Origin: DAOMOD01 sp964526035
GTDB taxonomy: Bacteria > Pseudomonadota > Gammaproteobacteria > Xanthomonadales > BPKI01
NCBI GenBank assembly: GCA_964526035.1
Contig: CAZGKE010000019.1
Coordinates: 1-36,573, forward strand
DNA: 36,573 bases
Direction of reading: 5' to 3'
The stretch's first letter is position 1, and the number at the start of each line of letters is the position of its first letter. Both the position numbers and the translations under genes were made by a program. A model generated the notes under the pieces. It searched no databases and had not been told where the DNA came from. It was given only the letters and a program-made list of their open reading frames with translations. This document shows, piece after piece, positions 16,501 to 24,422 of the stretch.

Positions 16501-19136
16501 CTACAATCCACTGCGCAATCGAAACCCTCTGGCAGCGTGCCATCCAGCACGACGATCGAGGCATCGCGAATCATCACGTAGATCAGATCATTGTCATCCA
16601 CCACGCTACTGTGCGCCCGAAGAATCGTGCAGCCGCCGCCGGCCTGTGGCAACGGATCACAGCTGGTGCCGTCGATGCGCTTTGTCAGATTCTGCAGGCG
16701 GTATCCGACCTGTGGCTGGATTTCCAGGTCGAAGACGGCCATGGACGAGTGGCCGCCGCTGGCGTGCGACGTGAGAAAGATGCGCTCGCGAATCGGATCG
16801 AACACGACATCGCGCAGTTCATCGCCGGTGATGTACCTCGCGTTCAGCAGGCTGCCATCGCTGCCAAAGGAGGCGAGACGCTGCCGGCGCAAGACTCGGT
16901 CTGAAGGGTTGGGCGCGCTGGTCATGCACTTGATGTTGCCCTTGTCCACGACGAACATCCGGCCATCATCGGTCACCGTCATGAATTCCGGATCGGAAGG
17001 GAATTCAAGCTCGAACGTGCGTTCTCCCCCCTGTCCGTTGTTGCAGATGGCGAAGAGATCGTCGTTGGTGATGGACTGCTCGATGCGGAAGTCCTCGATG
17101 AAGTAGGGATACAGGGGCGCGACGAAGAAGCCGTTTTCCGGCTGATCGTCGATCCTGAAGCGCAGCGGATCGCCGTCGGGATCGGTTCCCTGCAGACGGA
17201 TCGGAGTGGGCTCGAAGGACACCGCCTCGGCGCGGTCCGGTCCGACTTGCGCCAGCGCCACGGGATCGAGGTTGCTGTTCTTGATGTTGACCGTCTGCAC
17301 TGCGCTGGCGCTGTTGCCGGAGGCGTCGATGACGGTCCATGTGACGAAGTGCAGGCCAAGGCCCAGCGGCAAGGAGGCGTCGTGGGACACGCTGGGGCTG
17401 AGATCGACGAAATCGAACACCATCGGCTGGCCCAGGTCGGTGACCTCGCCGCTATCGACCTCGACGATATCGTCGGGCGGGACGATGGCGGGCGGCTGGG
17501 TGTCGACCACCTCGACGCGCATGGTGGTGATCGTCTCATTGGGAACACCGTCCAGGTTCGGCCCCGGATCGCGTGCCGTCCAGGTGATGTCGAAAGCCTC
17601 GCTGGCGCCATCGCTGCTCACCGGCCAGAAGCTGCGCAGGCGCTCCTCCGGATAGCTCGCGAAGAAGGCCACCGGGCGGTCGCAGGCATCGGAAACCTCG
17701 TACAGCGCGCGCAGCAGCGGCTGGTAGCGGTGCTGCGAGACACCGCCGGCTTCGTCGGCCTCGATCGTCACGTGCAGGATGCCGCCGACCAGAACGGCGC
17801 TGATCCGACCGTCGTCGAAGGGCATCGGCACGATGGTGGGCGGCACCTCGTCGTAGACAGTCACCTGCTGGTAGACATCGCTGACGTTGTTGATGCGCCA
17901 GCCGCTCAAGGCGTCATCGATCAGAAAGCTGAACAGTTCGACCACGACGTTGAGCAGGATCTCGACATAGGGCTCGCCCTTGGAGCCGGCGGGCGCGCCC
18001 GGAACGAATATCGGGATCAGGTCGAGCGGACCGATGCGGGCATTGGCGCGCCATTGGAGCGTCCGGGTACCGACCGGGAACTCCAGCACGCGGTCGCGCG
18101 CGTAGGGGCATTCGTAGATCGGGCCACTACCGTCGAGCTGGCTGAAACGCACCGAGCCATCCTCGCGACACTGTCCCCAGATGCGGTCGGTAGCTTCAAG
18201 CGATCCGGTTTCGAGGAGGAACTGCACATCGAGGCTTGCCGTCTGCGGAGGCGACGGCGTGTGGTGGAGCAGCATCACGTCGACCTCGGTGTTCTGGTGG
18301 AATACGAACGGCGAGCCGAGTTGACCCCAGTCGCTGTTGTAGTTGTACGCAATGCCCAGCGCGTTCTGGTATTTCCACACCATGTGCTCCTGCTCGAAAC
18401 TGGTGTGGCAGGTGCCGGCCGGCACCGTTCTCGCGATGTCAGGCGGCGCGACGATCACGGTCTTGCAGAACTTGAGCGCCAGGTTGCTGGCGAACACCGC
18501 AGCATTGGCCAGTTCGCCGCCGCCCGGCACCAGGGCGATGCCGTACGCGATGCTGTGGGCGATACCGAGCGGCGCCTGGCAGAGCACGGCCGCAATATTG
18601 TTGGCTTCGCTTTTTTCCAGACCGCGGGCCGGTGCCGTCCAGATCGTGGCGACGTGGACGCTGTCGCCGTTTGCAGAGGGGTCGAGTCGCCGCACGCGGA
18701 TACCGTCAAACGGTGCGTCCGAGCGAAGTCCGATACTTTCGCCCGTGATCTGCACGACGGATGTGCCCGACGCCGGCGGCCGATGGGCGAAGACCTGCGT
18801 GCCGATCGGCTGCCCGCCGTGATACAGCGCAAGCTCCAGCACCGCCTTGCTTCGCGGCGCTTCCAACGTCAAGGCGACCGCGCCGAGCGGCGCGGTGAAA
18901 TCCAGCGCCATGGCAGCGCCGACCGCAATCGGCACGCGGCCGCGCTCGAAGTCGAGCCGGTCGAGGGAAAAGCGGTCGATCAGAGTCGTCGTCGCGGCCT
19001 TGCCGCGCGCCTCGGCCAGGTGGGTGGCGACCAGCCCATCGGTCTCGACCAGCGGCACGACTGCGGACGACGCCGCCGCTGCGCCCGACAACAGCAAAGC
19101 GGACCCGATCAGTCCGGCGCGCCTGGGAAATCCCAT
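13572..19136 (-). CDS. Giant secreted multidomain protein with beta-helix (paralogue 2, 1854 aa)
   Basis: The start at 19136 follows a GGAG motif and opens a signal peptide (MGFPRRAGLIGSALLLSGAA). Residues ~26-165 form an extra beta-sandwich-like domain absent from the plus-strand paralogue. From ~195 the order matches it: shared N-domain (G-I-A-L-V-P, LALKFC), HYR-like domains (~430-620), NHL-like propeller (~710-1085, GTLYVADFGNARIQRFSPDG), cadherin-like repeat (~1150-1243, V-N-D-P-P), PKD-like domain (WGDGTVES, 1283-1290), DUF11-like domain (~1370-1490), CSLREA segment (GDGLCASAAGVCTLRAAIEE, 1516-1535), beta-helix (~1540-1750) and choice-of-anchor Q (D-A-R-G-I-T-R, C-D-I-G-A). It ends RIFASGFEQDEP. 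It lies 159 bases downstream of the hybrid regulator gene on the same strand, which may control it (inference). Function unknown; probably surface-exposed or released. Confidence 0.9.
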   Translation of the reverse strand: MGFPRRAGLIGSALLLSGAAAASSAVVPLVETDGLVATHLAEARGKAATTTLIDRFSLDRLDFERGRVPIAVGAAMALDFTAPLGAVALTLEAPRSKAVLELALYHGGQPIGTQVFAHRPPASGTSVVQITGESIGLRSDAPFDGIRVRRLDPSANGDSVHVATIWTAPARGLEKSEANNIAAVLCQAPLGIAHSIAYGIALVPGGGELANAAVFASNLALKFCKTVIVAPPDIARTVPAGTCHTSFEQEHMVWKYQNALGIAYNYNSDWGQLGSPFVFHQNTEVDVMLLHHTPSPPQTASLDVQFLLETGSLEATDRIWGQCREDGSVRFSQLDGSGPIYECPYARDRVLEFPVGTRTLQWRANARIGPLDLIPIFVPGAPAGSKGEPYVEILLNVVVELFSFLIDDALSGWRINNVSDVYQQVTVYDEVPPTIVPMPFDDGRISAVLVGGILHVTIEADEAGGVSQHRYQPLLRALYEVSDACDRPVAFFASYPEERLRSFWPVSSDGASEAFDITWTARDPGPNLDGVPNETITTMRVEVVDTQPPAIVPPDDIVEVDSGEVTDLGQPMVFDFVDLSPSVSHDASLPLGLGLHFVTWTVIDASGNSASAVQTVNIKNSNLDPVALAQVGPDRAEAVSFEPTPIRLQGTDPDGDPLRFRIDDQPENGFFVAPLYPYFIEDFRIEQSITNDDLFAICNNGQGGERTFELEFPSDPEFMTVTDDGRMFVVDKGNIKCMTSAPNPSDRVLRRQRLASFGSDGSLLNARYITGDELRDVVFDPIRERIFLTSHASGGHSSMAVFDLEIQPQVGYRLQNLTKRIDGTSCDPLPQAGGGCTILRAHSSVVDDNDLIYVMIRDASIVVLDGTLPEGFDCAVDCSHTPTVVGVLEGFFAEANETGRALRLDAQGRLYASRFNRLFRYTPSFVAEDGLAYPGSLDGWLGRCDIDLAPGDQAVCDVANHRSLGFSCTDEICGVHTDFNPDEQAICGDLLIGGQPRWGCRPGQFRGTPRSIDIAPDGTLYVADFGNARIQRFSPDGFFAGQARSTGTGSGFVIGDFGNPQHVSVNSSRFYVLDPDTNLLHISLLTPFVEIGPDYADLVYQSTNQFACENSADCIDRFHFSVSDGVRDPLTGQPIQSAPAEVQVEVTRNFRPPFATPGIAAVGLEDAPLLITLDGSDPDPLDVLDFEITTAPLNGSIQLVGNQATYTPDPDSWGGDSFEFRVSDGAAVSTAEAVQITIIEVNDPPVVLPPLDPLHAGIGYEFRLDWEFIDVDPDELHTVVVDWGDGTVESEGVIAANGEPTGPLLLQSGNGPGLISASHVYTSAGTRNIEVCLTDRMQLDGDGDKIPTPDLSLTACGSQQVEAVAGLDMRLSAGASVQVVQPGQFMSYQFGVTNLQPQAGGGMPATNVVLEVDLANGFDAASINPPAGCQREGWKVTCSIGTLVAGQSVNRQIALQVRADTALGTLLTTTARVTLSEPSVNPEQLALRTTPVVPPANHYVGVDADALQDAGDANPGDGLCASAAGVCTLRAAIEESNAQPGLQVIALPHGVHLVREFLEVTDDLVIFGSGPASSLIRRSEDGRTFVVRPGASLRLESLTVSGGGILGDGDLIMRRVRMSGNTIENSFGGAILAGELLDIRDSSFDGNRSITTSGSFNDGGAIFGIGAHGVLENVTVSGGVGGGIALAGSGHFEMRHLSIVGNHGGKGWAAQAAALNVYDSTSVNLSNSVLAGNYGIGGPENCYVSATASLVSEGRNALGDMDGCGIVSHPDDVFIDAHGLKPLGIGPDGISVREPRIDSPVVDAFDHASCLPHDARGITRPQDGNEDGISACDIGAAELNSARIFASGFEQDEP

Positions 19137-19205
19137 GACCTGTCTCCTGCAACCTGGTGATTGTCAGCAGGCTAGACGGACCCGTCCGCGGCAGGAATGC
19201 ACTGA

Positions 19206-19232
19206 GGTTGCGCACCCCTGCGCGCTGGTTGC
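19206..19232. promoter_or_regulatory. Direct repeats GGTTGC with 21-base period upstream of paralogue 2
   Basis: GGTTGC occurs at 19206-19211 and 19227-19232, exactly 21 bases (two helical turns) apart, and a related inverted copy TGCAACC lies at 19148-19154, close to the ATG at 19136. AraC-type regulators commonly bind two direct half-sites about two turns apart. The neighbouring hybrid regulator ends in such a domain, so this is a candidate operator. The half-sites are short, so chance is not excluded. Confidence 0.35.
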
Positions 19233-19243
19233 AATCCTTCCAA

Positions 19244-19261
19244 GGACCTCTGAACAGGTCC
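19244..19261. promoter_or_regulatory. Perfect inverted repeat between hybrid regulator and paralogue 2
   Basis: GGACCT-ctgaac-AGGTCC is a perfect six-base inverted repeat with a six-base spacer, located between the stop of the regulator gene (19296) and the start of the giant secreted gene (19136). On the minus strand no U-run follows, so it is a better candidate for an operator than for a terminator. Confidence 0.35.
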
Positions 19262-19295
19262 GCGTGGGCGGGAATTCGGAGTCTGGAGCGCCCGC

Positions 19296-22200
19296 TCAGT
19301 CAGGTGGATTGTCTCTCCGCGCCCAGGCCGCAGGCGTACAGTCGAATCGCTCGCGAAAACGGCGCGAGAAGTACGAGACGCTGGCGAATCCAACCGCGTC
19401 GGCGACTTCCGCGACGTTGCCGCGACGCTGCTCCAGCAGGCGCGCGGCGGCCTGCAGGCGGACCTCGCGCAGATGCTCCTCGGGACTGCGGCCAAGCTCG
19501 GCCTTGAGGCGGCGGAAAAGAGTGGTGCGATCCATGTGCATCAGGTCGGACCAGTCGCGTACGGAGAATCCGGGATCCGCCAGGTGTTCCGACAGGACAG
19601 CCTCGAGTCGACGCTGGAACGGCGTGGCGGCTGACGCCTCCGGTGGTTCGGACGGTTCGAGTTGCTCGACAAGGCGGGCGCGCAAGCGCCTGCGCGAAGC
19701 GATGAGCCCGGCCACCCTGGCCGCCAGTTCGGCGCTGTCGAACGGCTTGGACAGGTAGTCGTCGGCGCCTGCCTCGATGCCGCGCACGACGTCCTTCGGG
19801 TCGGCCCGCGAAGTCAGCATGAGAACCGGCACGAAATCCAGCTCCGGATCGGCCTTGATGGCGCGCGTCATGGTGAGCCCATCCATGCGCGGCATCAGTC
19901 CATCGGTAACCACCGCATCAGGCAGGTGCTCGCGCGCCAGTCGCAGTCCGGCTTCGCCGTCGTCGGCCTCGACGATGCGGTAGCTGCGACCGAGACGCAG
20001 GCGCAGGAATTCGCGCAGTTCGGCATTGTCTTCCACGATCAGCACGCACGGCTGGTCGTCGGAGGCGGAATCGTCCAACGGCAGTTCACCGGCGCTCTCA
20101 TCGTTGCGCGCGCCGTCCGTCGCCGCGGATTCGGATCCGTCGGCCTGCGCGCTCGGCTGAAGATCGGCGGGAAGTCGCAGCACGAAGCAGGCGCCCTTCT
20201 GGTCGGCGTCCTCCACCGCCACGCTGCCACCGTGAAGGGTGGCGAGCTCGCGCACCAGTGCGAGCCCGATGCCGGTGCCCGGCTGGCCGGCATGGCGCTG
20301 ATCGCCCTGACGGTAGCGCTCGAAGATCACCTCGCGCTGCTCGGGTGCGATACCGGGCCCGCTGTCCTGCACGCTGATCGAGTACCCCTCCGGCCCCGCG
20401 GTCAGCCCGACGCGGATCCAGCCGCCGCGCGGCGTGAACTTGATCGCGTTCGACAGCAGATTGCCGACCATGGTGTCGAGATGCACCGGGTCGCAGACCG
20501 CCGACAGGCTCGCTGCGCAACCCTCGGTCTTGAGTTCGATCCCAGCCTTGCCGGCACTCATCCGGAACCGATCGACCATCGCCTGAATGCTTTCGGCGAG
20601 GTCGACCCGAACCAGCCGCAGGGGCATGCGTCCCGAGTCCAGACGCTGCAGATCGAGAACCTGGCCGATCAGGGACTGCATGACTTCGCTGTTGCGCAGC
20701 GCCATGTCCAGGTACGTCCGGTGCCCGGCATTCAGCGCCGGACCGGCCTCGCGCGCCAGCTCCTGCAGCGGCGCCCGCAGCAGCGCCAGCGGGGTGCGCA
20801 GTTCGTGGGAGACGTTGGCGAAAAACTCGACGCGCGCATCGCTTAGTTCGCGAATCCTTCGCGCCTGCCGTCGAACTTCTTCGGTGCGCTCCGCCACCTG
20901 CGCCTCCAGCTCCCGCTGTTGCGACAGCTGCCGCCCACGCTGCCAGCGCCTGCCCAGCGCAGCCGCCAAAGCCATCGAGAAGATCAGCGCCAGGCCGTAG
21001 GCCAGCAGCGCCGGCCATGCAAGCCAGGCTGGCGGGCGCACCCGGAAGCTGAGCGGTGGCGCCTCGGCAACCGTACCGAAGACATCGCGCGCCTGCACCA
21101 TGAAGCGGTAGTTGCCGCCGGCGAGGCCGGTGTAATCGCGGCGCGATTCGCGGGTCCAGCTTGACCATTGGGCATCGAGGCCGGCGAGCATGGTCCGGTA
21201 CTCGTTGGCCTGCGGATGCGCGTAGCTCGCGATGGCGTACTCAAAGCGCAGAGTATCGGGGCGCGAAGGCAGCGCGGCATCGAGAACGTCAGCTCCCGGC
21301 CCGCTGCGAATCCACTCCTCGCGGTCGGGATAGCCCACGCGATGCACCAGCAGCGGAGCCTGGCGGGGAGTGGTCTCAGGTGGCGGCCATTCCACCCGGA
21401 GCAGGCCGGGGTGGCGTCCGATCCAGAGATGTCCGCGCAGGCCGGAAAAAAACCAGTTTGCCGCTGGCTGAAGCTGGGGCAACCAGCGGCCGTGCCAGTC
21501 GAATCGACCGTCAGCCTCGAGCCGGCCGCGCCACAGCGGGCCGCCGTCGCCGATGCCGCCGATCACTTCGCGGTCGCCCTGCAGATGAAGCTTGTAGACG
21601 CCGCGAGATTCCCCGAATCGCGCATTGTCGAACTGGGGATCTGGCTCGATGGCAGACGCATTCAACGACCGTGCACGATAGCCGCCGTCGCTGGTGGCCA
21701 GCACGGTGCGCTCGCCGAGCTGGAACGCCCAGGCGTAGCCACCGGGAACGCCATCGTCGCCGTCCAGCACGTCGCGCAGCACCAGTTCATCGCCGTCCCA
21801 GGCGAGCCGGTAGTATTGCCCCGAGGTCGTCCCCACCCAGACCAGATCCTCGGCCTCTTCGGCCACGGTGTGGGCCCGGCGGACCACGCCCTCAATCTGG
21901 TTGAGCGCGCGCCAGCCCGACTCGGTGCGCAGCAGCACACCGAGGCCGGTTTCGAGCTCTGCGAATATCGCCTGACGCAGGCGCGAGCGGATCAATCCGT
22001 AGCCGTGCTTGTCGGTCAGTACCCGTTCGCTGGAGACAGTTCGACCCGCCTCCAGATCGAACACCATGCGGTGCACGCCCTCGGAGCCGGAGACCAGGAC
22101 GCCATCGCCATCGTCAAGCAGGCCGAAAACATCCAACAGCGGTGCGTTCAGCGAACGCAGTCGGCTGGCGTCGCTACCGTCGCCCTCGAGTACCGCCACG

Positions 22201-23312
22201 CCGTGTAGCCCGCCCACCAGCAGGCGCCCGCGATGTTCGATCACTGCATTCGCGCGAGCGACTCCAGAGTCGGCGTCGTAGTAGCGCAGGCCGTTGAACA
22301 GGTCGACCCTGGCAATCGCGCCTTCCTGCGCCAGCCAGACGCCGCCCTGCCCATCCAGCGCCATAGCCATGACCCGGTCACTGGCCAGGCCGCTGCGACG
22401 GGTAACGTGGTCACGCAGGCGTCCGTCAGCGTCAAACCGGTAAAGGCCGCGGTTCTGGGTGCCGAGCAGCAGACCGCCATCCTCCAGCGGGAGCGCGGTG
22501 AAGATCCACACGCCCGACAGATCAGCTTCGGTGACGAACGGATGTGCGCCGGACGCGTCCAGCCAATAGAGCCCGTGACTCACGGTCCCCATGAGAATGC
22601 GACCATCCGGCCATGAAGCGAGCATGCTGATGCGGCCCTCGCTGGCCAGCGCCCATCCCGGTACCGGCTCCGGCGCCTCGCCAGGCGATGGGAACGGTTC
22701 GATTGAATGGAAACGGTCGCCCACCAGAACCCAGGGCTGCCCCTGATGTACCAGCGCAGTGCGGAACACGCCCTCCCAGGGTTCCAGCACATCGAGGCGC
22801 CCGTCGCGCCAGCGAAAAATGTGCTTCTGCGCATGGAAATACACGCTGTCTTCTGTGCGCAGCACGGTGAGTATTTCGCTGAAGTTGCGGTGCTCCTCAG
22901 GCAGCCCGTCGCTCAGGGATTGGTAGGCGAACGCTCCGTCCGGCGCGCGCTCGAACCAGCCAAACTCATTGGGCGACCCGGCCCAGATTCGCCCCTCGGC
23001 GTCGATCGCCATGCCGCGCACCCGATCGCCGTGCCGGGATCTCACGCTGCGCCAGACCGCACCATCAAAGATCAGCAGGCCGTCGCCGCCACCCACGTAG
23101 AGCAATCCGTCCGGCCCGCTGCGAATCGCCCAGTTGGTGATGTGCCCCCCGTAATCCTGCATGCCGTAGCTCTGAACCAGCGGCTTGCCCGGTGGCAGCG
23201 GCTGCGTTTCAGCCAATGCCGTCGCCATCCAGGTCATGGACAGGAGCGCAAGCGCAATGCCGGCGCACGACGCTCGACGCCGCCGCGCGCACGAGGTGAT
23301 GACCTTGCTCAT
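19296..23312 (-). CDS. Hybrid two-component regulator: propeller sensor, histidine kinase, receiver, AraC-type HTH
   Basis: This 1338-aa protein holds a whole two-component pathway in one chain. After a signal peptide (cleavage near 34) comes a periplasmic beta-propeller sensor (~40-640) with repeats such as GLLYVGGGDGLLIFDG and GRIWAGSPNEFGWF, then a Y_Y_Y-type beta domain (~690-757) and one membrane helix (~761-788). The cytoplasmic part has a coiled linker, HisKA with FFANVSHELRTPL (phospho-acceptor H836), HATPase (N-box LLSNAIKF, G-boxes D-S-G-P-G-I and G-T-G-I-G-L), a receiver (phospho-acceptor D1137, K1189) and a C-terminal HTH_18 (~1230-1333). All signalling residues are intact. In Bacteroidetes such proteins sense polysaccharide fragments; here the ligand is unknown. 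GGAGG lies about 15 bases before the ATG, rather far. Probable targets are the adjacent secreted-protein genes (inference). Confidence 0.93.
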   Translation of the reverse strand: MSKVITSCARRRRASCAGIALALLSMTWMATALAETQPLPPGKPLVQSYGMQDYGGHITNWAIRSGPDGLLYVGGGDGLLIFDGAVWRSVRSRHGDRVRGMAIDAEGRIWAGSPNEFGWFERAPDGAFAYQSLSDGLPEEHRNFSEILTVLRTEDSVYFHAQKHIFRWRDGRLDVLEPWEGVFRTALVHQGQPWVLVGDRFHSIEPFPSPGEAPEPVPGWALASEGRISMLASWPDGRILMGTVSHGLYWLDASGAHPFVTEADLSGVWIFTALPLEDGGLLLGTQNRGLYRFDADGRLRDHVTRRSGLASDRVMAMALDGQGGVWLAQEGAIARVDLFNGLRYYDADSGVARANAVIEHRGRLLVGGLHGVAVLEGDGSDASRLRSLNAPLLDVFGLLDDGDGVLVSGSEGVHRMVFDLEAGRTVSSERVLTDKHGYGLIRSRLRQAIFAELETGLGVLLRTESGWRALNQIEGVVRRAHTVAEEAEDLVWVGTTSGQYYRLAWDGDELVLRDVLDGDDGVPGGYAWAFQLGERTVLATSDGGYRARSLNASAIEPDPQFDNARFGESRGVYKLHLQGDREVIGGIGDGGPLWRGRLEADGRFDWHGRWLPQLQPAANWFFSGLRGHLWIGRHPGLLRVEWPPPETTPRQAPLLVHRVGYPDREEWIRSGPGADVLDAALPSRPDTLRFEYAIASYAHPQANEYRTMLAGLDAQWSSWTRESRRDYTGLAGGNYRFMVQARDVFGTVAEAPPLSFRVRPPAWLAWPALLAYGLALIFSMALAAALGRRWQRGRQLSQQRELEAQVAERTEEVRRQARRIRELSDARVEFFANVSHELRTPLALLRAPLQELAREAGPALNAGHRTYLDMALRNSEVMQSLIGQVLDLQRLDSGRMPLRLVRVDLAESIQAMVDRFRMSAGKAGIELKTEGCAASLSAVCDPVHLDTMVGNLLSNAIKFTPRGGWIRVGLTAGPEGYSISVQDSGPGIAPEQREVIFERYRQGDQRHAGQPGTGIGLALVRELATLHGGSVAVEDADQKGACFVLRLPADLQPSAQADGSESAATDGARNDESAGELPLDDSASDDQPCVLIVEDNAELREFLRLRLGRSYRIVEADDGEAGLRLAREHLPDAVVTDGLMPRMDGLTMTRAIKADPELDFVPVLMLTSRADPKDVVRGIEAGADDYLSKPFDSAELAARVAGLIASRRRLRARLVEQLEPSEPPEASAATPFQRRLEAVLSEHLADPGFSVRDWSDLMHMDRTTLFRRLKAELGRSPEEHLREVRLQAAARLLEQRRGNVAEVADAVGFASVSYFSRRFRERFDCTPAAWARRDNPPD

Positions 23313-23346
23313 GGCCTGGGCTCGCTTCCTCCGGGATTCGCTGCTC

Positions 23347-23362
23347 CTGCGCGCATGCGCAG
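23347..23362. promoter_or_regulatory. Small inverted repeat upstream of the hybrid regulator
   Basis: CTGCGC-gcat-GCGCAG is a perfect six-base inverted repeat in the 98-base gap between the small tailed secreted-protein gene and the hybrid regulator gene, both on the minus strand. No U-run follows, so an operator or a simple hairpin are both possible. Low information in GC-rich DNA. Confidence 0.22.
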
Positions 23363-23410
23363 CGTCTCACGACTTGGCGGCACTTGGTTCAGGCGGTTGA
23401 CCGACGCCAC

Positions 23411-24127
23411 CTACTGCTCGAAGCCATCGAAGAACACCTCACCCGTCGCAATGCGCGCGAATTCGGTCAGGTCGAGTCCCAGATTCGTCGGACCGGTCGT
23501 GGTTGTGAAGCTTCCCGGGACGGCCAGATCCGAAAGGACGGCCATCGTGCGGTCAGCGTTCAAATCGGCGCCGACTGGCTGTTCATCGACGAAATCGAGC
23601 GCGAACGCGCCCGGACTCGGATTGACGCCTATTCTCGGGTCCTTGCTGCCACCGACTGCCGTGTCCGGGTCGGTGTCCATGCAGGCATGGACCTGGGTCC
23701 CGCTGGTCAAGGGTAACGCGGGGTTCGACGCGAAGAACGCGTAGTGCGGGTCTGCTGATACAGCAGCCCACTCGCCGGATACATGCACCGCGGTGCCGGA
23801 GCCGATCACCGAATACACGTCGGGTTCTGTCTCGATGACCTGGACAACGGTCCCCGCCGGAATCAGGGCAGTCGCCGTGAACAGGAGCGTTCCCTCCACG
23901 CCTGTGGTGACGAAGGCGCCGGTAGCGTTGTCCCGATCGTAGTTCGTGAAGTAGATCTGGGTACCGTTGGCGATATCCCTGACTGCCACAAACGCAAATT
24001 CGTCAGGTGCGTTCGCATCCTGGCCGGTAAATGCCAGCAGCGTTGCATCCGCAGGTCCGCTCAAGGCCAGTCCAATAGCAGCGAGGGTTCCTGTCCGGTA
24101 GTGAACCAACGCATTTTGAATTGCCAT
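23411..24127 (-). CDS. Secreted lamin-tail-like beta-sandwich protein with GFE tail, 238 aa
   Basis: The N-terminus (MAIQNALVHYRTGTLAAIG) leads into a signal peptide ending near GPADA, before TLLAFTG. The mature part contains D-E-F-A-F-V-A-V-R-D-I-A-N-G-T-Q-I-Y-F-T-N and later L-I-P-A-G-T-V-V-Q-V. This pattern recurs in extracellular beta-sandwich domains of the lamin-tail/'D-x-F-x-F-V-x-L-x-D-I' type, often linked to calcium or carbohydrate settings; the assignment is by resemblance only. Only one cysteine is seen. The protein ends EVFFDGFEQ, the same type of C-terminal tail as the two giant secreted proteins, suggesting a shared sorting or maturation route (inference). It lies 98 bases upstream of the hybrid regulator on the same strand, so the two may be co-transcribed, and about 295 bases downstream of the module B kinase. 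Confidence 0.8.
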   Translation of the reverse strand: MAIQNALVHYRTGTLAAIGLALSGPADATLLAFTGQDANAPDEFAFVAVRDIANGTQIYFTNYDRDNATGAFVTTGVEGTLLFTATALIPAGTVVQVIETEPDVYSVIGSGTAVHVSGEWAAVSADPHYAFFASNPALPLTSGTQVHACMDTDPDTAVGGSKDPRIGVNPSPGAFALDFVDEQPVGADLNADRTMAVLSDLAVPGSFTTTTGPTNLGLDLTEFARIATGEVFFDGFEQ

Positions 24128-24422
24128 CCTGGATACCCCCGAACTGTGTGGGCGGGACGAGTCGCAGCGGGCAGTTGCGGTGCAATCGCTCGAAGCGCGC
24201 TTCCGTCAACCTAGCACCGGCACCCTTGAATGGCAAAGCACGCGGCCAAGGGTTCGGCGCGGGTCAAACGGGCGCATGCGGCCGGTCACCGCGGCCACGG
24301 AATCCAGTCAACCCGCGGCCCGGGAAGATTGCTACTGGCCAGCGGATGTGGTGCCGGCAACGGACTTGCGCTGAACTTCTGGACCTGCGGCCGATCCTCG
24401 GGGCTTCCGGCCTGCTGGACGA

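Noticed and set aside
17247..19160. 637-codon plus-strand open frame opposite giant paralogue 2
   Set aside because: Same antisense effect; the minus strand carries the signal peptide and domain order matching paralogue 1.
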